Assembly (NCBI RefSeq): GCF_023657595.1
Contig: NZ_CP098323.1
Coordinates: 3,682,001-3,746,000 of the forward strand
DNA length: 64,000 nt
Source of the DNA: Cytobacillus firmus
GTDB taxonomy: Bacteria > Bacillota > Bacilli > Bacillales > Cytobacillaceae
Reading direction: 5' to 3'
Part shown: positions 51,257 through 61,023 of the stretch, in pieces
Layout: every line of letters begins with the position of its first letter
How positions within the stretch are numbered: the stretch's first letter is position 1
Made by a program: the position numbers and the translations under genes
The notes under the pieces: model-generated
Seen by the model: the letters and a program-made list of their open reading frames with translations, nothing else
What the model was told of the DNA's origin: nothing
Database searches by the model: none

Positions 51257-53584
51257 CTATGGAAGCTGCACTGAAAAGGTTCCTGAATCCCCTTTAAAAA
51301 AATAGGTAATTGCCCCTTGCTTATCGGTTCTCAATACTTTGACATTATAGTCATTCATCCTTCTCATTACATCATTATGAGGATGCCCATACCTGTTGTT
51401 CCTGCCTGCAGAAATAACGCCAATCCGCGGCTTCAATCCAGCAAGAAATAAATCTGTTGAGGAGGTTTTGCTTCCATGATGTGCGATTTTCAATACATCA
51501 GCTCTCAACTTGGGATAAGACTTTATGAGCTGACCTTCCCCCTGTTCCTCCAAATCTCCGGTAAACAGCCAGTTTAACCCTCCAATTTTGGCAAAAAGGA
51601 CAATAGATCCATCATTTTTGCCAACACCGTCCCCCATCTCCCCGCCAAACGGGGACAAAACTCGAAATACGGAATCTCCTATGAGCCAGCTATCTCCGGC
51701 TTTAATGAAGAAAATTTCACTTTTGTTATTTTTAGCCTGTACAACCAAATCCTTTTCAGCCTCCGAGAACTCAGCTCCATGTGGAAACACAACAGACTTT
51801 ACCTTCATTTCCCTCAGAACAGCTGATGCTCCGCCAATGTGGTCCATATCCCCGTGAGTGAGAAAAAGTTTATCTATTTTACTGATCCCTTTGCTTTTCA
51901 GAAAAGGCACTACTGTGTCCTTTCCTGTTTCATATGGGTCGCTTCGCATCTTCCATTCCTCTGTCTCAAACATAGGCGCACCTCCTGCATCTATCAAATA
52001 ATTCCCTCTCCCATACGGAAGCTTTATCAGGATGCTGTCCCCCTGCCCAACATCAATAAATGTAATCTCACCAGCTGGTGTAAGCACATTTACAAAATAA
52101 TGAATTACTATCGCAAGAACAGGAAGCACACCGTTCTTAATAATAGCTTTTTTGTTTTTTGACCTTTCCCAGCCGGCAAAGAATGCGGGAATGAGCAGAA
52201 GATATATAATCAGATTTAAAGGGGATGGCCTGCCAAGAATAAGGGTCGAATTAGGAATGGCGGAAAGCATTTCAGCAATCCAATTAAGAAAAACGATCAT
52301 TTTTTCCAATACATGAAGTAAGAAATCTGCCCTTCCTCCTGTTAATAAATCAAAAATAAATAAAATTAATACAACAGGCAGGACTATGGAAGAATACAAA
52401 GGCACAAAGATCAGATTGGCAATTATGGAAATAATCGATACCTCATAAAAATGCCAAAGGAGGATAGGAATGGCCGCTATCTGGCAAATAAGAGAAACAG
52501 ACAGGAGTGCAGCGAGAGGATGAGTGAATTTTTTGAGTATGGCAGGAGCTGAGAGAATAAGCGATAAGGCCACAGCAAAAGACAGCTGAAACCCCGCATT
52601 ATAGATAATAAAAGGGGAGATAAAAAGATAGCCGGCAAACACAATGGAGATAACATCAGCTAATTGAATAGGGGCCTTCAGCTTCTTTGCCAGTAAAACC
52701 AGAAGCATCATAAACACAGCCCGCAGTACAGACGGTGCAGCACCTGTAAGTATTGCATATACCGGCAAAACCATTATTAGGATACTGGTCATTTTTTCTC
52801 TGGTGATCCCGGCACGTACTCCTGCAAGAAAAAACATACCAGCAAGCATTCCTACATGAAGTCCGGATATTGCAAGCAAATGGATAATTCCGATTTTCTG
52901 ATAAGAAGCGACAATATTCTCATCAATAAAACTCCGATCGCCGAAGACAAGTGCGATTGAAAGCGGAGCTGTCTGTTCAGGGAAATGCTCTAAAATATGT
53001 TTTGTGCCCATCTCCCTCATTTTTAAAATAGGTAATGTGATGCGGCTTTTATTGTAGGTGCAATCAGAGAGGTTTAACTGTTCCAATTCGAGGATCCAAA
53101 AGATACTATTGTGGTTTAAGTAATCCTTGTAGCTGAAGGAATTAGGATTTGTAGATGTTGGAGGAGTCTGTAAGGTGCCATTAACCCGGCATGTCATGCC
53201 TATCCTCAGATGGTCTGAAAGGATTTTTTGTTCTGCTTCGGATTTAATCTTATACCTGGCAGCCAGCTTTTCCTTTTTTTCGGTCAATTCAATTAGGACT
53301 GTGAGAAGGTCCCCATCTATCTTCACTGATTCTGACAGGGTAATTTCAAAATCACCCTCATTTCCTGTAAGACTTGTCCTGTGATATTCTGCCGCTAATT
53401 CACTCCTTATGATTAAGGAAAGGTAAATCAAAATCAGGATGGTCATGTTCTGTTTAGTCAAGATATTCCTTTTTAAAAGGAAAAGGGCAAGAAGAGAAAA
53501 AATGACAGCAATTGCCGGATGAAGTAATGATGTCAAATTTCCCAGAAGTGAGGCAGCAGCTGCGTAGATCCATCTGCCTTTCAT
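51257..53584 (-). CDS. comEC: Competence channel protein ComEC
   Basis: Forms the membrane pore for single-stranded DNA uptake. Several N-terminal helices, an outside OB-like region (DUF4131, about 60-170), the Competence domain with many helices (about 210-470), and a C-terminal metallo-beta-lactamase-like domain with IDVGQGDSILI and THGDMDHIGG, plausibly the nuclease. ATG at 53584 with AGGAG upstream, 775 residues. A perfect hairpin lies between it and comEB. Confidence 0.96.
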   Translation of the reverse strand: MKGRWIYAAAASLLGNLTSLLHPAIAVIFSLLALFLLKRNILTKQNMTILILIYLSLIIRSELAAEYHRTSLTGNEGDFEITLSESVKIDGDLLTVLIELTEKKEKLAARYKIKSEAEQKILSDHLRIGMTCRVNGTLQTPPTSTNPNSFSYKDYLNHNSIFWILELEQLNLSDCTYNKSRITLPILKMREMGTKHILEHFPEQTAPLSIALVFGDRSFIDENIVASYQKIGIIHLLAISGLHVGMLAGMFFLAGVRAGITREKMTSILIMVLPVYAILTGAAPSVLRAVFMMLLVLLAKKLKAPIQLADVISIVFAGYLFISPFIIYNAGFQLSFAVALSLILSAPAILKKFTHPLAALLSVSLICQIAAIPILLWHFYEVSIISIIANLIFVPLYSSIVLPVVLILFIFDLLTGGRADFLLHVLEKMIVFLNWIAEMLSAIPNSTLILGRPSPLNLIIYLLLIPAFFAGWERSKNKKAIIKNGVLPVLAIVIHYFVNVLTPAGEITFIDVGQGDSILIKLPYGRGNYLIDAGGAPMFETEEWKMRSDPYETGKDTVVPFLKSKGISKIDKLFLTHGDMDHIGGASAVLREMKVKSVVFPHGAEFSEAEKDLVVQAKNNKSEIFFIKAGDSWLIGDSVFRVLSPFGGEMGDGVGKNDGSIVLFAKIGGLNWLFTGDLEEQGEGQLIKSYPKLRADVLKIAHHGSKTSSTDLFLAGLKPRIGVISAGRNNRYGHPHNDVMRRMNDYNVKVLRTDKQGAITYFFKGDSGTFSVQLP

Positions 53585-53613
53585 ATCATTTGCTCCTTTA
53601 GTTTTTTTGAAGG

Positions 53614-53646
53614 GAAGCAGCACCTTATCATTGAAGGTGCTGCTTC
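53614..53646 (-). other. Hairpin between comEB and comEC
   Basis: Perfect 13-bp stem GAAGCAGCACCTT / AAGGTGCTGCTTC with a 7-base loop. No T-run on the minus strand, so an attenuator, processing or stabilising element is more likely than a full terminator. Confidence 0.7.
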
Positions 53647-53655
53647 TTCAATGGA

Positions 53656-54219
53656 TTAATTTTGAAAAAGCTTGTCCTTTTTTTCTTTATAGCCTTTCAT
53701 AATGTCCTGATCTTTACCGCTTTTTTCAAGCTCATTGATTAAATCCTCTATAAAATCACGTTTTTCCTGTATGCTGTCATCGAAGGATACTTTTTCGGCC
53801 GCCACCTGGACAGATTTCACACCAGCCTTCTCAAAGAGTTCAATTCCATAAGGATGATTTTTATAGTCCTGTGCGTAGTAAACTGTTTTAATTCCCGCCT
53901 GAATAATTGCTTTGCAGCATTGAAGGCACGGAAAATGAGTTACATATATTTCTGCATCACTTGTCGGCACCCCAAATTTTGCACACTGTAAAATCGCATT
54001 CATTTCCGCATGAATGGTCCTGACACAATGGTTATCAATAACATAGCAGCCTTCATCAACACAATGTTCACCGCCGGCAATTGATCCATTATAGCCTCCT
54101 GCAATGATTCTCTTATCCCTTACAATGGTTGCTCCGACCGCAAGTCTTGTACATGTGCTCCTCAAAGCAAGCAAATGGCTTTGTGCCATAAAATATTGGT
54201 TCCAGGAAATCCGGTCCAT
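53656..54219 (-). CDS. comEB: ComEB, dCMP deaminase family
   Basis: 187-residue zinc deaminase: HAEMNAIL supplies His and Glu, FPCLQC the two cysteines. Family members convert dCMP to dUMP; ComEB is in the comE operon yet dispensable for transformation in B. subtilis. The C-terminal 40 residues are charged and helical. Follows comEA by 102 bp. Confidence 0.95.
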   Translation of the reverse strand: MDRISWNQYFMAQSHLLALRSTCTRLAVGATIVRDKRIIAGGYNGSIAGGEHCVDEGCYVIDNHCVRTIHAEMNAILQCAKFGVPTSDAEIYVTHFPCLQCCKAIIQAGIKTVYYAQDYKNHPYGIELFEKAGVKSVQVAAEKVSFDDSIQEKRDFIEDLINELEKSGKDQDIMKGYKEKKDKLFQN

Positions 54220-54321
54220 CTGTCTCTCCCCTTTACACAGGCTTGTATGCCCTGAATTAAAATATATCTTTTTCTCTCAATAAGTGTAAGCCTCAAGCTT
54301 GTGCAGGTCAATGGAATGAAA

Positions 54322-54954
54322 TTAGTTTACACTAATATGCTCTTTGAGTTTTTCAAAAGTTTTTTCCCCTATCCCTGATATTAATTTCAAATCCTCAATA
54401 TTCTTAAAGGGTCCATTTGTATCGCGGTGTTCAATTATCACTGCAGCCTTAGAGGGGCCAATTCCCGGCAATGTCTGCAATTCTGTTTCATCCGCCCCGT
54501 TTAAATTTACCTTTCCGCTATCCTGCTGTCCTTTAACCTCGCCATTTCCGGCTCCCGCCCGGGTCTCCTCAAGAATTTCACCCTCTTTCGGAACATATAT
54601 CACCATTTCATCTGTAATTTTCAGGGCAAAATTAATTTTAGTGCTATCGGCTTTTGCTGTCAGTCCCCCTGCTTTTTCCAGCAGGTCTATCACCCTTTCA
54701 CCCTCTTCTGCTTCATACACTCCCGGCTTTTCTACTGCTCCTTTAATATCTGCTTTCATCGCCAGTGGCACCTGTTCAGCCTGCATATCACCTGCTTTTT
54801 CTTTACCTTCTTCTCCGTTCAAAGAAATTGACTGTTCAATCTCAGGAAATGCTTCAGTCTCCTGAACGGGCATTAAAATATGATAGAGGAGTGCAGCCAA
54901 TGCAATCGCACCTCCTGCAAAGTAAAATTTATAGATTTTTATCCATTCGGGCAC
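54322..54954 (-). CDS. comEA: Competence DNA receptor ComEA
   Basis: Membrane-anchored DNA-binding protein for uptake. One N-terminal helix (about 9-25), an SLBB-like domain (KGAVEKPGVYEAEEGERVI), a Gly/Glu-rich linker, and two helix-hairpin-helix units at the end (LQTLPGIGPSKAA, LISGIGEKTFEKL) that bind DNA. GTG at 54954 after AAGGA; 210 residues. I looked for a ComK box in the 88-bp gap and found no convincing pair of AAAA-N5-TTTT. Confidence 0.95.
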   Translation of the reverse strand: MPEWIKIYKFYFAGGAIALAALLYHILMPVQETEAFPEIEQSISLNGEEGKEKAGDMQAEQVPLAMKADIKGAVEKPGVYEAEEGERVIDLLEKAGGLTAKADSTKINFALKITDEMVIYVPKEGEILEETRAGAGNGEVKGQQDSGKVNLNGADETELQTLPGIGPSKAAVIIEHRDTNGPFKNIEDLKLISGIGEKTFEKLKEHISVN

Positions 54955-55042
54955 TATGGATCATCCTTTCTTTTTGGAATAAATGTTTTTTTGATACATA
55001 TCGTTATATGAGAGAGCCTGCTTTTAAAGGAGGGATATAGCA

Positions 55043-55867
55043 TTGAAAATCGGAATCATTGGCACAGGTAATATGGGGAGAATTTTGACCGAGGCCTTCC
55101 TGGATGGAGGAGCCGTTTCCCCGGCCTCCATGACTATAACCAATCGGACAGTGGCAAAAGCGAAGGAAATAAAAGAAACACATCAGGAAATTACCGTTGT
55201 AAATAATGCAAGAGAGGCTGCTCATCGTTCTTCGCTGATCTTTATTTGTGTAAAGCCTCATGATGTATATAATGTCGTTCAGGATATTTTGCCGTTCCTG
55301 TCAGAAGATAAATGTGTTGTGTCCATAACCAGCCCTATTAGTGTACAACAGCTTGAATCAATTGTGCCTTGCTCAGCAGCGAGGGCGATTCCAAGCATTA
55401 CTAACCGGGCCTTATCAGGGGTGTCATTATTATCATTCGGTGAGCAGTGCAGCAAACAATGGAAAGGGGAACTTAACAAGCTTTTTGAAAGCATCTCCAC
55501 ACCTGTCTTTATAGAGGAAGCGATTACCAGGGTTTCTTCGGATATTGTCAGCTGCGGACCTGCCTTTTTCAGCTACTTGACACAGCGCTTCATCAATGCG
55601 GCAGTTGCGGAAACGGAGATTGATAATGAAACAGCTACAAAGCTTGCAGGAGAAATGCTGATCGGGCTTGGGGAATTACTGAAAAAAGGTTTTTATACAT
55701 TGCCTACATTGCAGGAAAAGGTGTGTGTCAAAGGAGGAATTACAGGAGAGGGAATTAAAATTCTTGAAAGCGAGCTCGGCAGTGTATTTGAACACTTATT
55801 CCAGGCGACACATTCCAAGTTTGACGAAGATCTTGTCGAAGTAAAAAAGCAGTATTCTCTCCACTAG
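55043..55867 (+). CDS. comER: ComER, pyrroline-5-carboxylate reductase-like
   Basis: 274-residue ProC-family protein transcribed divergently from comEA. Rossmann start MKIGIIGTGNMGRI; conserved ITNRALSGVSLL and a ProC-type dimer domain. In B. subtilis ComER has been tied to sporulation and biofilm control rather than proline synthesis. TTG at 55043 is supported by AAAGGAGGG upstream. Confidence 0.93.
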   Translation: MKIGIIGTGNMGRILTEAFLDGGAVSPASMTITNRTVAKAKEIKETHQEITVVNNAREAAHRSSLIFICVKPHDVYNVVQDILPFLSEDKCVVSITSPISVQQLESIVPCSAARAIPSITNRALSGVSLLSFGEQCSKQWKGELNKLFESISTPVFIEEAITRVSSDIVSCGPAFFSYLTQRFINAAVAETEIDNETATKLAGEMLIGLGELLKKGFYTLPTLQEKVCVKGGITGEGIKILESELGSVFEHLFQATHSKFDEDLVEVKKQYSLH

Positions 55868-55902
55868 CTATTCGACGTTAATGGAAATAATCCTTCACTA
55901 TT

Positions 55903-55938
55903 AAAAAAAAACAGCCGAGAAACCGGCTGTTTTTTTTA
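55903..55938. terminator. Bidirectional terminator comER / yqeM
   Basis: ACAGCCG / CGGCTGT stem with A9 and T8 flanks. Confidence 0.9.
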
Positions 55939-56685
55939 GTGTCTTTTCTTTGCAATAAAAATGATTCGTTCAGCCTGGGTGTCTGGCGGTCCTTCTTTAA
56001 AATCTCCTGAAACGTCAACAAGGTCAAAACCGCATTCCTCAAGCCAGCTTTTATATTGATCAATAGGATAAGTGCGCTGCAAATGAAGTTCGTCATAGCG
56101 GTCATACTTTCCTGTTTCTGCGTCCAGAACAAAAAATGAAAGATCATGCTCTACAGAATTGGGGTATTCGCCCTGAAAGCTGTGCCAGATATATGAAATT
56201 TCCTCGTCATTTTCAGCAAAGGTCTGGTTCATAAATATCTGCATAATTTTATAAATGGAATGAACATCAAAAATAAATAGACCATCGTTTTTTAAATAGC
56301 TATGGACCCGCCGGAAAGTGTTCTTCACATCTGATTCTGTCTCCAGATAATTCAGAGAATCACAAAAGATGCCAATAATATCAAATTCACTAAACCCTAC
56401 AAGCTCTGCCATGTTCTGCAGGTAAAAGGGGATTTTCAGACCTTTCTGCTCCGCCTTTGATTGAGCTACAGCCAGCATATCCTCTGATAAATCCACACCG
56501 GTTACATTATAGCCCTGTTCACTTAACCTTATGGAAAGCTGTCCTGTGCCGCATGCAAGATCCAGTAATTGTTTGCCTGAAACATTAAATTCCGCATGCT
56601 TTTCATTGACCAATTTAATCCAGCTGTCATAAGGAACATCTTCCATCAGCCTGTCATAGAGATAAGCGAACTTTCCGTAGCTCAT
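55936..56685 (-). CDS. yqeM: SAM-dependent methyltransferase YqeM
   Basis: 249-residue class I methyltransferase with motif I LLDLACGTGQLSIRL and GVDLSEDML. Substrate unknown. Begins MSYGKFAYLYDRLM, the family N-terminus. Start overlaps the rsfS stop by 4 bp. End of the long yqeG-yqeM run, whose ribosome-associated members hint at a translation-related target (inference). Confidence 0.92.
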   Translation of the reverse strand: MSYGKFAYLYDRLMEDVPYDSWIKLVNEKHAEFNVSGKQLLDLACGTGQLSIRLSEQGYNVTGVDLSEDMLAVAQSKAEQKGLKIPFYLQNMAELVGFSEFDIIGIFCDSLNYLETESDVKNTFRRVHSYLKNDGLFIFDVHSIYKIMQIFMNQTFAENDEEISYIWHSFQGEYPNSVEHDLSFFVLDAETGKYDRYDELHLQRTYPIDQYKSWLEECGFDLVDVSGDFKEGPPDTQAERIIFIAKKRH

Positions 56686-57038
56686 TGGTTAAGAATGCCC
56701 TGAACGTTTTCGACCGGGGCATCCCCCCAGAGTCTTTCCAGATTATAGTAGCTTCTTTCATCCTTATGGAAAATATGTGCAACAATATCACCCATATCAA
56801 CCAGAATCCACCTTGCTTCATCAAAGCCTTCCATTCGCTTAACCGTAAACCCGTGTTCTTCTGATTTTTCTTTCATTTCCCGAGCAATGGCCTGCACTTG
56901 TTTATCAGAGTTTCCGTGGCAAATAACAAAGTAGTCAGAAATCAGGGAAATTCCCTTCATATTAAGAACCGTTATATCTTCTGCACGTTTATCATCCGCT
57001 GCTTTTACTGCCGTCATCAGCATAGTATTTTCTTTCAT
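56682..57038 (-). CDS. rsfS: Ribosomal silencing factor RsfS
   Basis: 118-residue protein that binds L14 and blocks subunit joining in starvation. Conserved ITVLNMKGISLISDYFVIC and WILVDMGDIVAHIF. Lies 4 bp after yqeK. Confidence 0.96.
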   Translation of the reverse strand: MKENTMLMTAVKAADDKRAEDITVLNMKGISLISDYFVICHGNSDKQVQAIAREMKEKSEEHGFTVKRMEGFDEARWILVDMGDIVAHIFHKDERSYYNLERLWGDAPVENVQGILNQ

Positions 57039-57042
57039 TTGA

Positions 57043-57609
57043 TCAATCCTCCTTATTCATTACAAGGTCATTATAAGTTTTGAAGGAAGCCGGAAATACA
57101 GGCTGCCCTTTTTTCATTAAAAACATGATGGTATTTTGAACAGATTTTATTAAAGCCTTGTTCAAGTTCGTCTGTGCTAAATCACGCACTTCGTCAACTC
57201 CCGGAAAATGCCTTCCAGGTTCAATATAATCTGCAAGATAAATGATCTTTTCAAGAAGTGCCATTCCCGGTCTCCCAGAAGTATGATATCTTATTGCATC
57301 CAGTACCTCTTTATCATGGATTCCCGCTTCTTTCTCAGCCAAAAAAGCACCGACAGGAGCATGCCAAAGTTCACTATTGTAATCCAAAAGCTCGGCTGGC
57401 ATACCTTCCTTAATGATAATTTCCCTCATTTCTTCCTTAGGGCGGAACTTAGCATAATCATGAAAAATGGCTGCCAATTCAGCTTTCTTACTATCAGCGC
57501 CATATTTCTCTGCAAGTTTAATGGCTGTTTCCATCACTCCGACTGTATGAAGGTAGCGATGTTCTGTCAGCTGCTCCTTTACAATATCCAGAGCTGTTTC
57601 ACGATTCAT
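57043..57609 (-). CDS. yqeK: YqeK HD-domain hydrolase
   Basis: 188 residues. HD-domain signature [13 protein letters not shown] ... AAIFHDYAK; family members hydrolyse diadenosine tetraphosphate to ADP. Overlaps nadD by 11 bp, the usual nadD-yqeK pair. Confidence 0.95.
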   Translation of the reverse strand: MNRETALDIVKEQLTEHRYLHTVGVMETAIKLAEKYGADSKKAELAAIFHDYAKFRPKEEMREIIIKEGMPAELLDYNSELWHAPVGAFLAEKEAGIHDKEVLDAIRYHTSGRPGMALLEKIIYLADYIEPGRHFPGVDEVRDLAQTNLNKALIKSVQNTIMFLMKKGQPVFPASFKTYNDLVMNKED

Positions 57610-58168
57610 ATAAATGATTCTCCTTTATATAACTCCTTATAGAATCCGGTACCAGATATCGTACAGTACCGCCTTCCTTTACACGGCTTCTGATCATACT
57701 TGAGGAGATTCCCATTTCAGGAACGTCAGCATAAAGAATCGGATACGGAGTCTGCAAATTGTAAGTTGGCCGCCTTACTCCTATAAAGGTAATCAATTCA
57801 AGAAGTTTGTCAATGTTATGCCACTTGGGCAAGTATTCAACCATGTCAGCTCCAATAATAAAATAAAATTGCTTTTGAGGATAGTGTTCCTTCAAAATCC
57901 TGATCGTATCGTAGGTAAATGAAGGACCTTCCCGTTCCAGCTCAATCAACTCCAATTTAAAGCCAGGATGATTCTGCAATGCCAGTTTCAGCATTTCTAT
58001 TCGATCACGGCTGCTGACATTGTCTGACCTCTTTTTATGGGGAGGCTCATGGTTCGGCATAAACCATACTTCATCCAAACCATGGGAAGACATTACCTCA
58101 TTTGCAATAATGAGATGGCCTAAATGAGGCGGATTAAAGGTCCCTCCAAGTATGCCTACCTTTTCCAT
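57599..58168 (-). CDS. nadD: Nicotinate-nucleotide adenylyltransferase
   Basis: Makes deamido-NAD in NAD synthesis. [15 protein letters not shown] nucleotide motif at the N-terminus and ISSSMIRSR at the C-terminus. 189 residues, normal. Confidence 0.97.
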   Translation of the reverse strand: MEKVGILGGTFNPPHLGHLIIANEVMSSHGLDEVWFMPNHEPPHKKRSDNVSSRDRIEMLKLALQNHPGFKLELIELEREGPSFTYDTIRILKEHYPQKQFYFIIGADMVEYLPKWHNIDKLLELITFIGVRRPTYNLQTPYPILYADVPEMGISSSMIRSRVKEGGTVRYLVPDSIRSYIKENHLYES

Positions 58169-58207
58169 TTACACTCCTCCATACATTCAGTTTAATTTCC
58201 CCGAAGC

Positions 58208-58498
58208 TTACGGCAAGTTGATTTGTTTGTTTTCTTTTGATTCTTTGTATAAAACAATTATATTTCCGATGATTTGGACAACATCAGCCTTCGTGCCTTC
58301 TGACAGCTGCTGTGCTACCGTATCTCTGTCTTCTTCACAGTTTTGAAGGACTGAAACCTTTAATAACTCACGGGCTTCCAGTGCTTCTCCTACTTGCTTA
58401 ATCATGTTTTCATTAACCCCGCCCTTTCCCACTTGGAAAATAGGGTTTAAATGGTGCGCTTTTGATCGCAATAAACGCTTTTGCTTTCCTGTTAGCAT
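58208..58498 (-). CDS. yhbY: YhbY family RNA-binding protein
   Basis: 96-residue CRM-domain protein associated with pre-50S particles. MLTGKQKRLLRSKAHHL start and the GKGGVNENM loop are typical. Overlaps the aroE stop by 7 bp. Confidence 0.95.
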   Translation of the reverse strand: MLTGKQKRLLRSKAHHLNPIFQVGKGGVNENMIKQVGEALEARELLKVSVLQNCEEDRDTVAQQLSEGTKADVVQIIGNIIVLYKESKENKQINLP

Positions 58499-59331
58499 AA
58501 TAATCCTCCCAGCTGATTTAAAACCTTTTGTCTCATTCTTTCAATGTCCGGCCCAATGCCAGTCCACATTTCAAAAGCAAGAGCCCCCTGATACACAAAC
58601 ATATCAATACCATTCTGAATTCCGGCGCCCTTTACGGCAGCTTCCTTTAAAATCCTGGTTTGCAGCGGATTATAAATGATATCACTGACAAAGGCTCCAG
58701 GCTTAAGCTTATGTACCGAAAGCGGGCTTTGGCCAATGTCCGGATGCATTCCAATTGATGTAGTCTGAACAATTAAATCGTATGTTTCCAGACTTTCCTC
58801 TGCTTTCTGCCGGTTCAGCACACGAGAAGGAACCTCAAAAGGGCAATCATTCAAAATCTGTTCTGCCCTTTCTGGAGTCCGATTGCAAATGTCCAGAAGC
58901 TCCGGGGCTTCTTTAGCAATTGTAAAATAAATGGCTCTCGCAGCCCCGCCTGCCCCCACTATCAGAACCTTTTTGTCATTAATTGATTGGTTTTGATTCA
59001 GCAGGCCTTTTACAAATCCGCTTCCATCCGTATTGCAGCCAATTAGCTTACCTTCCTGATTGACCACTGTATTAACTGCCCCAATTGCCTCAGCAAGAGG
59101 ATCCAATTCATCTAAAAGAGGAATGATAGCCTCCTTATGGGGTACTGTAACATTAAATCCCGCAATGCCGATTGCCCTGAACCCTTTAATAGCGTCATTC
59201 AGATTTCCCCTGGATACATGAAATGGCTGATAATGTGCATCAATATTGTAAATCTTAAATAATTCATTGTGCATAGCAGGGGACATTGAATGGGAAATTG
59301 GATCCCCAATCACTCCAAACAGCTTTTTCAA
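58492..59331 (-). CDS. aroE: Shikimate dehydrogenase
   Basis: NADPH-dependent reduction of 3-dehydroshikimate to shikimate. Substrate motif SHSMSPAMHN, catalytic lysine in NVTVPHKE, NADP loop GAGGAARAI. 279 residues, normal. Lies between yqeH and yhbY, as in B. subtilis. Confidence 0.97.
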   Translation of the reverse strand: MKKLFGVIGDPISHSMSPAMHNELFKIYNIDAHYQPFHVSRGNLNDAIKGFRAIGIAGFNVTVPHKEAIIPLLDELDPLAEAIGAVNTVVNQEGKLIGCNTDGSGFVKGLLNQNQSINDKKVLIVGAGGAARAIYFTIAKEAPELLDICNRTPERAEQILNDCPFEVPSRVLNRQKAEESLETYDLIVQTTSIGMHPDIGQSPLSVHKLKPGAFVSDIIYNPLQTRILKEAAVKGAGIQNGIDMFVYQGALAFEMWTGIGPDIERMRQKVLNQLGGLLC

Positions 59332-59377
59332 AAATCCTCACCCCTTTTGAAAAGCGTAAGCAAATGCAAGACACAGC

Positions 59378-60484
59378 CTAAATTAAAGACTTCCTTATCA
59401 TGGCATGGACACCTTTGGGAACATATGCAGCTACTTTGGCCCCGCCCTCATTTACCGTTATCCAGCCAAGTCCTGAAAATACTATATCCGTTTTCGGGTC
59501 TTTTATTGTGAATTCATGTTTCACAAGCTCCGGGAAGGTTTCCATCTGCTCTATTCTTGGCGGCGTAAGCATTTCTCCCGCATGATTCTCATATAGCTCA
59601 TCCGCCTTTTCTGTTTTGGTGCGGTGAATAGTTAAGTCATTGGAGAAATGGCAAACAAATGACCGCCGGCCGCCAGCAATGTAATCAAACCTGGCCAGTC
59701 CGCCAAAAAACAGAGTCTGCTCTTCATTCAGCTGGTAAACCTTAGGCTTAATTTCCTTTTTAGGTGTTATCACCTTTAAATCCCTTTTATCTACATAATG
59801 GGCCATCTGATGATGGTTAATTATACCTGGTGTATCCACTAAAGCCTTTCCGTCAGATAGAGGTATCTCGATAATATCAAGAGTCGTTCCTGGGAAGTGG
59901 GAAGTAGTGATGACATCTCCCTCACCTGTTACTTCTTTTAATATACGATTGATGAAAGTGGATTTACCTACATTAGTACATCCTACTACATAAACGTCTT
60001 TTCCTTCCCGATAATGATCGATGGCTGCTGCAATTTCATTAATGGAGTACCCTTTTGCAGCACTAGCCAGATAAACCTCTTCCGGTTTCAGCCCCAGCTG
60101 TTTTGATTCCTGCTTCATCCAGTTAATCAGCTTGTTTGTCTTCACGGACTTTGGAAGCAGGTCAACTTTGTTTCCAACAAGCAGGATTTTATTGCTGCCC
60201 ACAAAACGGTGAAGACCTGGAAGCCAGCTGCCGTTAAAATCAAAAATGTCCACAATCTTCACAATAAGTGCATCACTTTGTCCAATTTCATTCAGGATCT
60301 TCAGAAAATCATCATCAGTCAAGCTTACATCCTGAACTTCATTATAATGCTTCAGCCTGAAACAGCGCTGGCAAATAATTGTTTCCTTCTGCAGAGCTGA
60401 TTGAGGAGCATAACCCAACTCATCAGGGTTATCTGCCTGAACTTTTACTCCACAGCCTATGCAAACAAATTGTTCTTCACTCAC
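59378..60484 (-). CDS. yqeH: Ribosome biogenesis GTPase YqeH
   Basis: Circularly permuted GTPase needed for 30S assembly. N-terminal zinc finger CIGCG ... CQRCF; G4 NKVDLLPK comes before G1 GCTNVGKST and G3 DTPG, the permuted order. C-terminal RNA-binding region. 368 residues. Starts 4 bp after the yqeG stop. Confidence 0.96.
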   Translation of the reverse strand: MSEEQFVCIGCGVKVQADNPDELGYAPQSALQKETIICQRCFRLKHYNEVQDVSLTDDDFLKILNEIGQSDALIVKIVDIFDFNGSWLPGLHRFVGSNKILLVGNKVDLLPKSVKTNKLINWMKQESKQLGLKPEEVYLASAAKGYSINEIAAAIDHYREGKDVYVVGCTNVGKSTFINRILKEVTGEGDVITTSHFPGTTLDIIEIPLSDGKALVDTPGIINHHQMAHYVDKRDLKVITPKKEIKPKVYQLNEEQTLFFGGLARFDYIAGGRRSFVCHFSNDLTIHRTKTEKADELYENHAGEMLTPPRIEQMETFPELVKHEFTIKDPKTDIVFSGLGWITVNEGGAKVAAYVPKGVHAMIRKSLI

Positions 60485-60487
60485 TTT

Positions 60488-61003
60488 TTAATCCTCCCAC
60501 TGAATCATTCCTTTTTTTCTGAACCAATTTAAAATCCGTCTCTCCACCAGACGGTTAAATTTCGTAACAAATCCGTCAGTTTGAGCTACAGGTACGACCA
60601 AAATAGTATGGAAACCGCTTCTGTTTCCTCCCAGCACGTCAGTCAGCAATTGGTCTCCAATCACTACTGTTTCTTCTTTTCTCAGCCCCATTTCGGATAG
60701 AGCTCTCCGGAAGGCACTGCCCATTGGCTTTCTAGCCTGATAAATAAACGGAATATCAAGGGGATCGGAAAAAGCCTTTACACGATTTTCATTATTATTA
60801 GACACAATGGTAACCTTGATGTTGCTTTGCTTCATTTCTTCAAACCAGCTAATCAGCTTCGGTGTTGCATTCGGCCTGTCCCATTCGACTAGAGTGTTAT
60901 CCAGGTCCGTGATTATCCCTTTAACTCCTTTTTCCTGTAAACTGTGTGGAGTTATTTCAAAAATACTTTTAACATGCTGATTAGGCAAAAATTGCTTTAA
61001 CAC
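60488..61003 (-). CDS. yqeG: YqeG HAD-superfamily phosphatase
   Basis: 171 residues, HAD type IIIA. Nucleophile motif ITDLDNTLVEWDRP (DxDxT), motif II TIVSNNN, lysine in ARKPMG, motif III VIGDQLLTDV. Substrate not established; related proteins act on phosphatidylglycerophosphate in some organisms. First gene of the yqeG-yqeM run. Confidence 0.94.
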   Translation of the reverse strand: MLKQFLPNQHVKSIFEITPHSLQEKGVKGIITDLDNTLVEWDRPNATPKLISWFEEMKQSNIKVTIVSNNNENRVKAFSDPLDIPFIYQARKPMGSAFRRALSEMGLRKEETVVIGDQLLTDVLGGNRSGFHTILVVPVAQTDGFVTKFNRLVERRILNWFRKKGMIQWED

Positions 61004-61023
61004 TATATTTACACCTCAATCAT

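Noticed and set aside
54344..54865. 173-codon plus-strand ORF opposite comEA
   Set aside because: Antisense to comEA, Ser/Pro-rich low-complexity translation, no start signal.
54955..55042. ComK box upstream of comEA
   Set aside because: The minus strand has A-rich and T-rich runs but no pair of AAAA-N5-TTTT half sites with allowed spacing.
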